The notes under the pieces were generated by a model. It ran no database searches. It was not told where the DNA came from and saw only the letters and a program-made list of their open reading frames with translations. Positions 17,544 to 25,676 of a stretch of 64,000 nucleotides of DNA are shown one piece after another. Within the stretch, counting starts at the first letter, position 1; the number at the start of each line of letters is the position of its first letter. The position numbers and the translations under genes were made by a program. The stretch comes from Candidatus Eremiobacter antarcticus. GTDB taxonomy: Bacteria > Vulcanimicrobiota > Vulcanimicrobiia > Eremiobacterales > Eremiobacteraceae. Location: contig QHBK01000019.1 in the NCBI GenBank assembly GCA_003244105.1, forward strand, positions 62,001 through 126,000, in the 5' to 3' direction.

Positions 17544-18504
17544 GTGATGTCGTTCTCTTTTCGTTGAAAATGCGTGCGGCATGCGGCAGGATGCGCCAGC
17601 CGAACACGTAGCGGCCGGTCAGAAGACAGAAATAAGCAAAGCTCACGGTCTGCACGATCGCCGTCGCCAGTGTGACAGCGACGATCGTCTGATGTGACGC
17701 GCCCAAGAAGTATGTGATGGCTGCCATGAGCGGCCAGACACCTGGGATAAGACCGGGCAGCGCCAGCAGCATCGTGGGGCGATGACGGAAGGCGTCTTGC
17801 ATGACAGCCCACATATGCGCGAAGATCTTCATGCTGGAGCGCCGCGTCGGCTGGTCGCCGGAAGGCCGGCGCCACTCGAGACATGCGGGGATCTCAACGA
17901 CGGCCAAATCCTGCTTCAGGGCCGCGAAGACCAACGCGTGGTTGATGTCCATACCTTTGGCATCGACGCTGAGCGACCGGAGCGCACGCGTATCGTACGC
18001 GCGGACCATGCCCGTGAGCGTGGACACAGTGCCGCCTGCGGCCGCGGACAAGAACCGGTTTGCGCCGGCGCTGAGCATGTGACGGTCCCAGGGCACGTTT
18101 TTGACCTTGCCGCCCTTCATATAAGGAGACGTGAGGACCATTGCGGCCCCCGTCCTGCGCAACTCCGCCAGCAGCCGATCGATGTGGCTGGGGTCATAGC
18201 TGAGGTCGACGTCGAGCGTGACGATCACATCGCCATTCGCGTGGAAGACGCCCGTCTGCAAGGCGGCAGCAAGGCCGCGATTGATCGGGTGGTTCAAGAC
18301 GAAAACATCGGGGTGGCGGTCGGCGAAGGCCTGCGCGAGGGCCAGGGTCGCGTCGCTGCTGCCGTCGTTGACGATAATGATCTCGGTGCGGTAATCGCGA
18401 CTGAGGCCGGCGACATGCCGCTGGATCTCCTCGAGGTTGTTTTCGATGATCGACGCTTCATTGAAGGCAGGTATGATGAAGCTGACGAGCGGCAAGGTAG
18501 GCAT
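17536..18504 (-). CDS. Family 2 glycosyltransferase with C-terminal membrane helices
   Basis: 322 residues. The GT-A domain has SFIIPAFNEASIIENNL, IIVNDGSSDAT and the metal-binding TLDVDLSYDP, as in dolichyl-phosphate mannose synthase and polyisoprenyl-phosphate glycosyltransferases. Two to three hydrophobic helices follow in the last 90 residues. It probably moves a sugar to a lipid carrier on the inner face of the membrane. ATG 18504 has GGAG seven bases upstream. First gene of the operon; its promoter should lie in the structured gap that follows. Confidence 0.9.
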   Translation of the reverse strand: MPTLPLVSFIIPAFNEASIIENNLEEIQRHVAGLSRDYRTEIIIVNDGSSDATLALAQAFADRHPDVFVLNHPINRGLAAALQTGVFHANGDVIVTLDVDLSYDPSHIDRLLAELRRTGAAMVLTSPYMKGGKVKNVPWDRHMLSAGANRFLSAAAGGTVSTLTGMVRAYDTRALRSLSVDAKGMDINHALVFAALKQDLAVVEIPACLEWRRPSGDQPTRRSSMKIFAHMWAVMQDAFRHRPTMLLALPGLIPGVWPLMAAITYFLGASHQTIVAVTLATAIVQTVSFAYFCLLTGRYVFGWRILPHAARIFNEKRTTSRA

Positions 18505-18812
18505 CGGTTCTCCGTCTGTTAGGTCCACCTGGTCCAGTTTAGCCCAGTGAGGAGTATCACAGACAGAGCAATAGGGCACTGCACATTGGTTCCCGGGCCT
18601 GAAAGGCTCGGAGGAATGGGGACCTTCGTACCTGGTAACCCGGGGTCTTCCGGCGCGGCAAAGGCCGGAATTTCGTGTAACGGCACCGCCGAATGGGGCT
18701 TCGCAGGCACGGCGCGGAGCGCAAAGGGAGCGCGAGCGGCCAATAAGTAGTTTACCCCTAGCCGATAGTTGGAACGTAGTTTAAGGGCCTACCCCCGCCC
18801 TGAAGGATGGTT
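18505..18812. other. 308-base intergenic region, strongly structured; possible RNA or repeat element
   Basis: This gap separates the sugar operon (leftward) from ku (rightward). It contains stacked hairpins: 18593-18611 (8 bp, GAA loop), 18648-18670 (TTCCGGC / GCCGGAA, 7 bp) and a short 18681-18691 stem. Both strands have open frames (about 67-75 codons) rich in Gly/Ala or Pro that look like by-products of a structured repeat rather than genes. It resembles no riboswitch class I can name. Promoters for both operons must also lie here. Confidence 0.45.
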
Positions 18813-19709
18813 ATGGCGCACGCACTGTGGACCGGATCGATCAACTTCGGGTTGGTCACCATACCGGTCAAGTTGTACACCGCGGTCCGCGGGAACGATC
18901 TGCATTTCAATCTTTTGCACGCCAAAGACAACGGCCGGATCAACAACGTCCGCGTCTGCAGCGTTTGCGACAAGAAGCTTGACTGGAACGAGCTCATCAA
19001 GGGCTATGAGGTCCAAAAGGGCGAGTACGTGACGTTGACCGACGAGGACTTCAAGAGCGTCAACGTAGAGGCCACGCAGTCTGTGGACATCGTCGAGTTC
19101 GTCGATCAAGAAGAGATCGACCCGATGCTGTACGATCAGCCCTATTACCTGGAACCTGAGAAGAAGGGCAGGCACGCCTATGCGTTGCTGCGCGACGCCT
19201 TGAAAAAATCGGGAAAGATCGGCATTGCGCGCGTCGTGATCAGGACCCGGGAGCACTTGGCCGCAGTCAAGCCCCACCGGGATGCTCTGGTGCTGGAAGT
19301 TATGCATTATGCGGACGAAATCGTGGCCGCTGACAATTTGGAGCTGCCGCCGGCGAGCGAGAAAACGCCGCCCAACGAGATGAAGGCGGCGCTCATGCTG
19401 ATCGACACCATGGTCGACAAATTCGAGGCCGAAACGTTTCGCGACAAGTACAAAGACGACGTCCTGGCGATGATCGACATGAAAGCCAAGGGCAAACCGA
19501 TGCCCAAGGGCAAGGCCAAAGCGCCGGAAGCTACAAACGTTGTCAACCTGATGGACGTCTTGCAGCGCAGCTTGAGTGAGCGCCGCAAGCAACGCACGGG
19601 ATCGGACGCGAGCAGTGCGCGCTCCAACGGAGAGTCGCGATCGCACCGTTCAAACGGGGTGGGGTCTTCAGCCGGGAAGCGGTCGCGCAAGAAGGTTGCC
19701 GTCGCCTAA
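18813..19709 (+). CDS. ku: Ku, DNA end-binding protein of non-homologous end joining
   Basis: 298 residues, normal for bacterial Ku. The start MAHALWTGSINFGLVTIPVK is the family signature; RVCSVCDKKLDW and YDQPYYLEPEKKG follow. The core ring domain is complete, then a basic Ser/Arg/Lys-rich tail of about 55 residues (SHRSNG, KRSRKKVAVA) that in other bacterial Ku proteins binds DNA and helps recruit LigD. ATG 18813 has GAAGG upstream; ATG 18807 is in frame. Only one ku is in the window, though there are two LigD polymerase/ligase pairs. Confidence 0.96.
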   Translation: MAHALWTGSINFGLVTIPVKLYTAVRGNDLHFNLLHAKDNGRINNVRVCSVCDKKLDWNELIKGYEVQKGEYVTLTDEDFKSVNVEATQSVDIVEFVDQEEIDPMLYDQPYYLEPEKKGRHAYALLRDALKKSGKIGIARVVIRTREHLAAVKPHRDALVLEVMHYADEIVAADNLELPPASEKTPPNEMKAALMLIDTMVDKFEAETFRDKYKDDVLAMIDMKAKGKPMPKGKAKAPEATNVVNLMDVLQRSLSERRKQRTGSDASSARSNGESRSHRSNGVGSSAGKRSRKKVAVA

Positions 19710-19770
19710 CTTCGTCCTCAGTCCCTCATGTATAAGAAGCTAAATAGGCAGGGCCAACCCAGCCCGCGCT

Positions 19771-19784
19771 CGAACAGACGTTCG
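19771..19784. promoter_or_regulatory. LexA/DinR-type SOS box
   Basis: CGAACAGACGTTCG matches the Gram-positive SOS box (CGAAC, four bases of R-N-R-Y pattern, GTTCG) at every position. It ends 16 bases before the GTG of the small winged-helix gene and just before its GAAGGAG ribosome site. Confidence 0.72.
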
Positions 19785-19800
19785 TACCGCGAAGGAGCCG

Positions 19801-20172
19801 GTGTTGGCCTTCTACCAGTTGTGGCACGAGCGCGAGACGGCCGTCAGATGGCATCTGTCGACGTCAATCGCGGAATCCAAATTGCTGACGCGCACGGAGC
19901 GGCGCGTGCTCGTCTTTCTATTCTCTTACTATGATAAGGACAAGCGCCGGATCGACTATCCCGGCCACGATCGCTTCGCGGCTCGCCACCACATCCGCCT
20001 TGAGCGTCTTCAAGCGGCGCTGCTCGCGCTCGAGAGGGGCGGCTACGTGATGGCTGATCCGTTGCCGGCCAACGTTTTCGCATATATCCCCAACGCTTTG
20101 CTCATCCAAGAGGCGTTGGAACGGGCGCACGGCGCCTACCCGGAGCTTTTCAGCGCCTTCGACTCCCTCTAG
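19801..20172 (+). CDS. Small winged-helix protein under a predicted SOS box
   Basis: 123 residues. The centre reads as a winged helix: LLTRTERRVLVFLFSYYD, PGHDRFAARHHIRLERLQAA, then LLALERGGYV, much like the N-terminal DNA-binding part of replication initiators or MarR-like proteins. No catalytic motif. GTG start with GAAGGAG six bases upstream. It lies between ku and the LigD genes and its last 23 bases overlap the convergent polymerase gene. The perfect SOS box suggests induction on DNA damage; a role in repair control is inference. Confidence 0.72.
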   Translation: MLAFYQLWHERETAVRWHLSTSIAESKLLTRTERRVLVFLFSYYDKDKRRIDYPGHDRFAARHHIRLERLQAALLALERGGYVMADPLPANVFAYIPNALLIQEALERAHGAYPELFSAFDSL

Positions 20173-21157
20173 GACGAGGGCGAAGCGCAAACTCGAGCGA
20201 CTGTTTCTTGCGCGCCTCTCGTTTCCAAGGGTCGCCGTTTTGTGCCAGCAATGCGCGCACGTTCGCGATGGACCAGCGAGCGAATTCCGAATGGGGATCA
20301 CGCGCCTTCTTGCGGACCATCGCTTCAACATCGCTCCATGCGAGCGGCATCGACACGGGCGCGCCCTTGCGCGCGCGCACGACATAGGGCGGAACGATGG
20401 TCTTGCCCTTGCCCACCTGCACCCAATCGATGTAGACGGTGCCGCGTGGGCGCTTGGCGATGGTGCGCTCCAGCGTCACCTGCCGCGGCCGCTCCTCGGC
20501 TAGCCCACGCGCGATGACCTCGGCGAACGCTTTGACCGTGTCGTAGTCGTGCTTGGGCGCAAGCGTCACGATGACGTGAAGGCCGGTGCCGCCCGACGTC
20601 TTGACAAGCGGACCCAAGCCCACGTGCTTCAGCATGTCGCGCAGCTCGAGCGCCACGGAGGCGAGTGTGGACAGCGAGCAACCCTCCCACGGGTCCAGAT
20701 CGAACAGCGCGCAATCGGGATTATCCAGCGTGCCGACTTGCGACGTCCAGACATGCAGCGTGATCGACGCTAGGTTGGCGACGAACGCGAGCGTCGCTTC
20801 ATCGTCGCATAAGATGTACTCGACGCTCGCATGTCTGCCGTACGCCGGAAGTTCGATCGTCTTCACCCAGTCGGGCGCGCCGCGCGGAACGTCCTTCTCG
20901 AAAAACGATCCCTCATCGATGCCGTTCGGGAACCGCTGCAGTGTCAGAGGGCGGCCGCGCAGATACGGCAACAGCCAGCTTGCCACGTCACGGTAGTACG
21001 CGATCAAGTCGCCCTTGGTGTAACCGTCAGCCGGCCACAGCACCTTGTCGAGATTCGTGAGCTTCACGCGCTTGCCGCCGATTGCGACGATCTGTTCCTT
21101 CGGGCTGCCGGGCGGCACCGTTTTCGCGCGGGAAGCCGTCGACTTGGGTGCTTTCAT
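20150..21157 (-). CDS. ligD: LigD polymerase (primase-polymerase) domain protein, copy 2
   Basis: 335 residues. Landmarks: TNLDKVLWPADGYTKGDLI, YRDVASWLLPYLRGRPLTLQ, RFPNGIDEGSFFEKD, FDLDPWEGCS (metal motif) and TSGGTGLHVIVTL. It is closer to standard LigD polymerase domains than copy 1. A basic, Arg-rich end (RPRPRGSRRR) may bind DNA. ATG 21157 overlaps the ligase stop (ATGA), so it is the third gene of a phosphoesterase-ligase-polymerase operon, the domain order of the fused LigD of Pseudomonas. Confidence 0.94.
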   Translation of the reverse strand: MKAPKSTASRAKTVPPGSPKEQIVAIGGKRVKLTNLDKVLWPADGYTKGDLIAYYRDVASWLLPYLRGRPLTLQRFPNGIDEGSFFEKDVPRGAPDWVKTIELPAYGRHASVEYILCDDEATLAFVANLASITLHVWTSQVGTLDNPDCALFDLDPWEGCSLSTLASVALELRDMLKHVGLGPLVKTSGGTGLHVIVTLAPKHDYDTVKAFAEVIARGLAEERPRQVTLERTIAKRPRGTVYIDWVQVGKGKTIVPPYVVRARKGAPVSMPLAWSDVEAMVRKKARDPHSEFARWSIANVRALLAQNGDPWKREARKKQSLEFALRPRPRGSRRR

Positions 21158-22122
21158 TTGACTGCCGACTTCCCGGCCTTGACGCTCAGCGGCACCGGGT
21201 CCTCGCGCACGCATTCCGTGGGCTTTTTGTCGTGGCGCAACCCCAGGAAAACCGGCTGGCGCAGAATCTTGTCGGTTGTCCACTCCCCGAATCGTATCTG
21301 AGCGACGAGCTTGGGCTTCAACCAATGCGAAGGGGAATTGGTCTTAGGCTTTTTCTCAAACGGGCAGCGATCGGTCTGCAAAGGCGCCATCGCATTCATG
21401 ACATTTTGCAACCGCTCGCGGTCGAACCCGGTGCCCACGTGACCGGCGTAGCGCAGAACGCCGTCTTCATACAGGCCCAGGAGCAAGGCGCCGAACTTCT
21501 CACGGCTGCCGCGCGGCTCAGTCCAACCGCCGATGACGAATTCCTGTTCGAAATGCGTTTTGATCTTGAGCCACAGTTTCGTGCGCCGCTCGACATACGG
21601 TGCCTGACGTTCCTTCGCGATGATCCCTTCGAGCTCATGACTCTTGGCGAAGGCATACAGCTTCGAGCCGTTTCCGATGATGTGCTTGGAAAGCATGACG
21701 TGCGGCGAGACTGCGCGCAGCAGGCCTTGCAGCAGCGCCTTGCGCTCTTCCAAAGGGCGCTCGCGCAAATCCGTCTTTTTCGCGTACAGCAAATCGAAGA
21801 GGGCGAAGCGGACCGGCACCTTCGCCATCAAGCGGGGGTCTGGAGCGCGCCGGTTCAGCCGCTGCTGCAAAAGCTGAAAGGAAGACTTGCCGTCCTCGTC
21901 CATGGCGACGATTTCGCCGTCCACGATCACCGGATGCGCCGAGAACGCGAGGCGCAACGTCGCGAGCTCCGGGAATTGCACGAGGAGATCCTTGCCGCTG
22001 CGCGAGCTGATGACCGGATTTCCTGTCTTATTGACGGTCGCGATCGCCCGCACGCCATCCCACTTGATTTCGAAAAACCAATCATCATCGTCGAACGGCT
22101 TGTCGAAGAGCGTGGCAAGCAT
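21154..22122 (-). CDS. ligD: LigD ATP-dependent ligase domain protein
   Basis: 322 residues. Active-site Lys in FEIKWDGVRA (near residue 20), VDGEIVAMDEDG, FALFDLLY, LEGIIAKER (motif IV), KLWLKIKTHFEQEFVIGG (motif V) and an OB-fold with VAQIRFGEWT. Codons before the ATG (translating as GLPVIRHP, after a TAA) read like more of the family's linker, so the split from the phosphoesterase may be fairly recent, or an ATC-type start is used. It sits 30 bases after the phosphoesterase gene. Confidence 0.93.
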   Translation of the reverse strand: MLATLFDKPFDDDDWFFEIKWDGVRAIATVNKTGNPVISSRSGKDLLVQFPELATLRLAFSAHPVIVDGEIVAMDEDGKSSFQLLQQRLNRRAPDPRLMAKVPVRFALFDLLYAKKTDLRERPLEERKALLQGLLRAVSPHVMLSKHIIGNGSKLYAFAKSHELEGIIAKERQAPYVERRTKLWLKIKTHFEQEFVIGGWTEPRGSREKFGALLLGLYEDGVLRYAGHVGTGFDRERLQNVMNAMAPLQTDRCPFEKKPKTNSPSHWLKPKLVAQIRFGEWTTDKILRQPVFLGLRHDKKPTECVREDPVPLSVKAGKSAVK

Positions 22123-22152
22123 AGGGTGACGGATGACCGGTAAACCGATGGC

Positions 22153-22842
22153 TTAACGCCTGCTGCTCGCGGCCGGTCGGTTGGAGATCCATTGAGCGAC
22201 GCGCCGTCCACGCGCGATATCGTCCAGCGTGCGTCCTGACTTCACCGATTCCGCATGATCGTCCGCATTCCACTCGGGGTCAGCGCCGGCATCGTTGTCC
22301 TTGACGAGCAGCCACGCGTTTTCTTCGCTGTTGCGGCCGCGCATGCGGACCAGCGTGAACATGCCGGTCAGCTTCTTGCCTTTGAGGATGAACTTGATCT
22401 TCCCGCGGCCGATCTCGAGCGCCGCGTCGGTACCCTCCGCCAGCTTGTAGGTGCCGCGGTCCCAGACGATGACTTCGCCGGCGCCGTAGTTTCCGGCGGG
22501 GATGACGCCCTCGAAGTCGCGGTAGTCATATGGGTGGTCTTCGACTTGCATCGCGAGCCTGCGGTCGACGGGATTGAGCGACGGTCCTTTGGGCACCGCC
22601 CACGACTTCAGCACGCCGTCGGCCTCGAGCCGGAAATCATAATGCAGTCGCGTGGCGCGATGCTTTTGCACGACGAAGCGCAGCGCGCGCCCTTGGCCGG
22701 GCAGCTTCTTTCCGGCGGGCTCGGGTGTGCGCTGGAAGTTCCGCTTTTCCGCGTAGCGGCGCAGGCTGCCGGTCGCGCGCTTTGCGGTTTGGGCGGCCGG
22801 TGTGGCGCCAGTTCGCTTTTGACCGCTGGGTGCTTTTGGCAT
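22153..22842 (-). CDS. ligD: LigD 3'-phosphoesterase domain protein
   Basis: 229 residues. A basic N-terminus is followed by the PE domain: FVVQKHRATRLHYDFRLEA (active-site His residues and Asp), LKSWAVPKGPS, AMQVEDHPYDYRDFEGVIP and YGAGEVIVWDRG. The C-terminus has WLLVKDND. It trims 3' ribonucleotides and phosphates at breaks so that the ligase can seal. ATG 22842 is used; the longer frame begins with an unlikely Pro-rich stretch overlapping the STAS gene. First of the three LigD genes. Confidence 0.93.
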   Translation of the reverse strand: MPKAPSGQKRTGATPAAQTAKRATGSLRRYAEKRNFQRTPEPAGKKLPGQGRALRFVVQKHRATRLHYDFRLEADGVLKSWAVPKGPSLNPVDRRLAMQVEDHPYDYRDFEGVIPAGNYGAGEVIVWDRGTYKLAEGTDAALEIGRGKIKFILKGKKLTGMFTLVRMRGRNSEENAWLLVKDNDAGADPEWNADDHAESVKSGRTLDDIARGRRVAQWISNRPAASSRR

Positions 22843-22861
22843 CAGTCGTGCTGTGGTGAGC

Positions 22862-23218
22862 TCAAACGGTGGCGGGGGGCGCCAGCGCATGCAGCGCCTG
22901 TTGACGACTTGTGAACGTGGGGATGATCCGGTTGATGCCCGCGATGTCCAAGAGATGCAGCGTCCGAACCTGGTTCGTCACGAGGCTCAGGGATCCGGCC
23001 GCCCCTTCGATCTTATGTTTCATCGCGAGCACGGCTCCCAGCGCCGACGAATCCACGTAGCTGACTCGCTCCAGGCATACGACGAAGGTGCGATCGCCTC
23101 CGTCCACATAGGCGGCGATCATCTCCTTGAAGCGCGGTGCGCTGTAAATGTCGAACTCGCCGGACAGTTCTACGACTGTGGCGCCGGCGATGCGCTGCAC
23201 CTGCAGGGTGAAATCCAT
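22862..23218 (-). CDS. STAS-domain anti-sigma-factor antagonist (SpoIIAA-like)
   Basis: 118 residues, a single STAS domain. VVELSGEFDIYSAPRFKEMI and YVDSSALGAVLAM hold the serine that a cognate anti-sigma kinase would phosphorylate (DSSALG). Such proteins release a sigma factor in a partner switch. No RsbW-type kinase or sigma gene is in the window. It begins about 100 bases from tRNA-Cys and ends 20 bases before the LigD phosphoesterase gene, so it may share a transcript with the end-joining genes. Confidence 0.9.
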   Translation of the reverse strand: MDFTLQVQRIAGATVVELSGEFDIYSAPRFKEMIAAYVDGGDRTFVVCLERVSYVDSSALGAVLAMKHKIEGAAGSLSLVTNQVRTLHLLDIAGINRIIPTFTSRQQALHALAPPATV

Positions 23219-23321
23219 GCTTCTAGCGAGCACCCCCCGATAGTCTTTGTACCGCGTGGCTCGACGGTTCAAACGAACAGGGCAAGGAAACGCCTTTGCG
23301 CGAACCAGAAGCACGCGTTCC

Positions 23322-23392
<71 letters not shown>

Positions 23393-23487
23393 TCATGATA
23401 TGTCTTGATATGGCGTAGGGCCGGTTGCGTGGTGGTGACGATCTGCGAGTAGCTCCCAAAGATGCGGCGCGTGAGCGCGCCGATGCG

Positions 23488-25632
23488 ATGCCCGGCAAGC
23501 CTCAAGATTCATCCGTCCTCGCAAGATCCGTACGAGACATGCCCGGCGTCGCTGTGCGCACCGCGGATCAGCTTGAGCGCCTCGCGATCTTCACGCTCAA
23601 GGATCTGCTCCGTCATTTCCCCTATCGCTACGACGATCTGCGCTCAGCGCCGGCCATCGCATCGATTCTGGCCAACCGGGATGCGCCGCAGGCCCAGGTC
23701 GCGGGCGAGGTCAACGCGGTCGGACGAGTCGTACGCGCCGCTCACGTGCGGCTGCGGGGCCGCATCCGTTCGAAAACGACGGCGACCATCGACGATGGCA
23801 CGGGCAGCTTACAAGCAGTGTGGTTCGGCCGGCCTTACCTCGGCAATCAGCTGCGCGTCGACGCGAGGGTGTTCGTGCGCGGCCGCGTGGACTACACGTT
23901 GACCGGCGCCACAATGAACGTCTCCCGTCACCGCATCCTCAAGGACGATGAGGGCTACGAAGGGGAGCTGATCCCGGTCTATCCCCAGACGGCCGGCCTT
24001 GCAAGTCAAGAGCTGCGCCGGCTGATCATGCGCGCGCTGCGTGTGGCCGTCGGTGCGGACCCGGCGCTCGTTGAGCTCGATGCTCTGCCGGCCGGAATTC
24101 GCACACGCGAGCATTTTCCGGACGTGCGCACTGCGTTCTACGGAATCCATTCTCCCGCAACGCCTGAGGAAGCGGCGCAGGCGCGTCGACGGCTCGTATA
24201 CGAGGAATTCTTCTTGTTGGCGCTGTCCTCCGCATTGCGGCGCGCGCAGCGATCAGCTGAGCCGGCGCCCGATCTCTCAGGCGTTGCCGGGGCAGCTGCT
24301 CGCGCTGAGTTCGACCACATACTCAAAAGCCTGCTGCCCTTTTCTCTGACGGGCGCGCAGGAACGCGTGACCGGCGAGGTCGTGAGCGACATGCTGAAGC
24401 GCTCGCCCATGAACCGTCTCCTGCAAGGCGACGTCGGCTCCGGCAAAACAGCGGTCGCAATCGCCGCCATGCTGCTGGCTCAGCGGGGCGGATATCAGTC
24501 GGCCTTCATGGCGCCGACCGAAGTGCTCGCAGCGCAGCAATTCAATAAGATCTCCGGTCTGCTTTCGCAAGCAGGCCTCAGGTGCGCTTTGGTGATCGGC
24601 GCTCTGCGCCGGGGAACCCGAGACGATATTTTGACCCAACTGCGCCGCGCCGAGCTGGATGCGGTGATCGGAACGCATGCGCTGCTCACCGAGGACGTGG
24701 AGTTCCATAACCTCGGCCTTGTCGTCATCGACGAGCAGCACCGCTTCGGCGTGCTGCAAAGGGCAGCGTTGCGCGCGAAGGCGCGCGGGTTGTCGCCGCA
24801 CACGCTCGTCATGACCGCGACCCCGATTCCGCGGACGCTCGCGCAGACGGTCTACGCCGATCTGGATGTCTCGATCATCGACGAGCTTCCGCCGGGCAGA
24901 AGGCCCGTGAAGACGTACGTGCGCACGGCGCAGAGCAAGGGGAAGGTCTGTGAGTTCGTCCGAGCGGAAGTGGAAAAAGGCCGCCAAGCGTTCATCGTCT
25001 GCCCGGCCATCGACGAGTCCGAACGGGCCCTTCATTCCGCGGTGGCCCAAGCCCAGGAACTGCAGAAGACCGCGTTTGCAGGCATCCAGGTCGCGCTCTT
25101 GCACGGACGCATGGCGGTGATGCAAAAGGCCGAGGTGATGAAACTGTTCGCCGACGGGTTCATCAAGATCCTCATCTCGACGAGCGTCATCGAAGTCGGA
25201 GTGGACATCCCGAATGCGTCCGTCATGCTGGTGCTGGATGCTCAAGCGTTCGGTCTGGCGCAGCTGCATCAGCTTCGCGGCCGCGTGGGGCGCAGCGGCC
25301 AGCAGGCCTATTGCATCTTGATCGCGCCCGACGACGATGAGGAAGGCGCAAACCGGCTCCGCCTGGTGGCCGGCACGAACGACGGCTTCGCGATCGCCGA
25401 AGAAGACATGAAGATCAGAGGCTCGGGCGATCTGGCGGGCGTGCGGCAACACGGCGCGTTCGGGCTTCGGCTCGCGCACTTGCTGCACGACTATCCGGTG
25501 TTTCTCGCGGCGAAGAAGGCGGCTGACGCGCTCGTCAAGTCAGACCCGGTTTTGCGGCGGCCTGAACATAAGGCTCTCGCCGCCTTCGTCGCGGCGCAAG
25601 ATCGCGATTCGGCGTTGCGGCTGAGCTCATAA
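23488..25632 (+). CDS. recG: ATP-dependent DNA helicase RecG
   Basis: 714 residues. Remodels stalled forks and Holliday junctions. The N-terminal wedge/OB domain has LKDLLRHFPYRYDDL and ATIDDGTGSLQAVWFG. The helicase motor has LLQGDVGSGKTAVA (Walker A), MAPTEVLAAQQ, VVIDEQHRFGV (DExH box), MTATPIPRTLA, TSVIEVGVDIPNA and QLRGRVGRSGQQAYC, and ends with the RecG motif DMKIRGSGDLAGVRQHG. ATG 23488 is chosen; GTG/ATG codons further up give a basic extension over the gap after tRNA-Cys. Followed by rsmD, a common pairing. Confidence 0.97.
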   Translation: MPGKPQDSSVLARSVRDMPGVAVRTADQLERLAIFTLKDLLRHFPYRYDDLRSAPAIASILANRDAPQAQVAGEVNAVGRVVRAAHVRLRGRIRSKTTATIDDGTGSLQAVWFGRPYLGNQLRVDARVFVRGRVDYTLTGATMNVSRHRILKDDEGYEGELIPVYPQTAGLASQELRRLIMRALRVAVGADPALVELDALPAGIRTREHFPDVRTAFYGIHSPATPEEAAQARRRLVYEEFFLLALSSALRRAQRSAEPAPDLSGVAGAAARAEFDHILKSLLPFSLTGAQERVTGEVVSDMLKRSPMNRLLQGDVGSGKTAVAIAAMLLAQRGGYQSAFMAPTEVLAAQQFNKISGLLSQAGLRCALVIGALRRGTRDDILTQLRRAELDAVIGTHALLTEDVEFHNLGLVVIDEQHRFGVLQRAALRAKARGLSPHTLVMTATPIPRTLAQTVYADLDVSIIDELPPGRRPVKTYVRTAQSKGKVCEFVRAEVEKGRQAFIVCPAIDESERALHSAVAQAQELQKTAFAGIQVALLHGRMAVMQKAEVMKLFADGFIKILISTSVIEVGVDIPNASVMLVLDAQAFGLAQLHQLRGRVGRSGQQAYCILIAPDDDEEGANRLRLVAGTNDGFAIAEEDMKIRGSGDLAGVRQHGAFGLRLAHLLHDYPVFLAAKKAADALVKSDPVLRRPEHKALAAFVAAQDRDSALRLSS

Positions 25633-25676
25633 CAAAGGCAGAGGGCGATGCGCGAGCCGGCGTTTAACTAGCGGGC

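Noticed and set aside
18547-18750. 67-residue plus-strand frame in the gap before ku
   Set aside because: Gly/Ala-rich, no ribosome site, and coincides with stacked hairpins; more likely non-coding structure. Kept only as a structured region.
18789-18806. GAAC-GTA-GTTT before ku as an SOS box
   Set aside because: Spacer is three bases and the right half-site is imperfect, so ku cannot be called SOS-controlled from this.
23268-23285. GTTC-AAACG-AAC-like element before the STAS gene as a further SOS box
   Set aside because: The half-sites are in the wrong orientation and spacing for CGAAC-N4-GTTCG.
24277-25488. 403-residue minus-strand open frame inside recG
   Set aside because: It is antisense to a complete RecG with all motifs; its sequence is His/Arg-rich with no recognisable domain, typical of a high-GC shadow frame.
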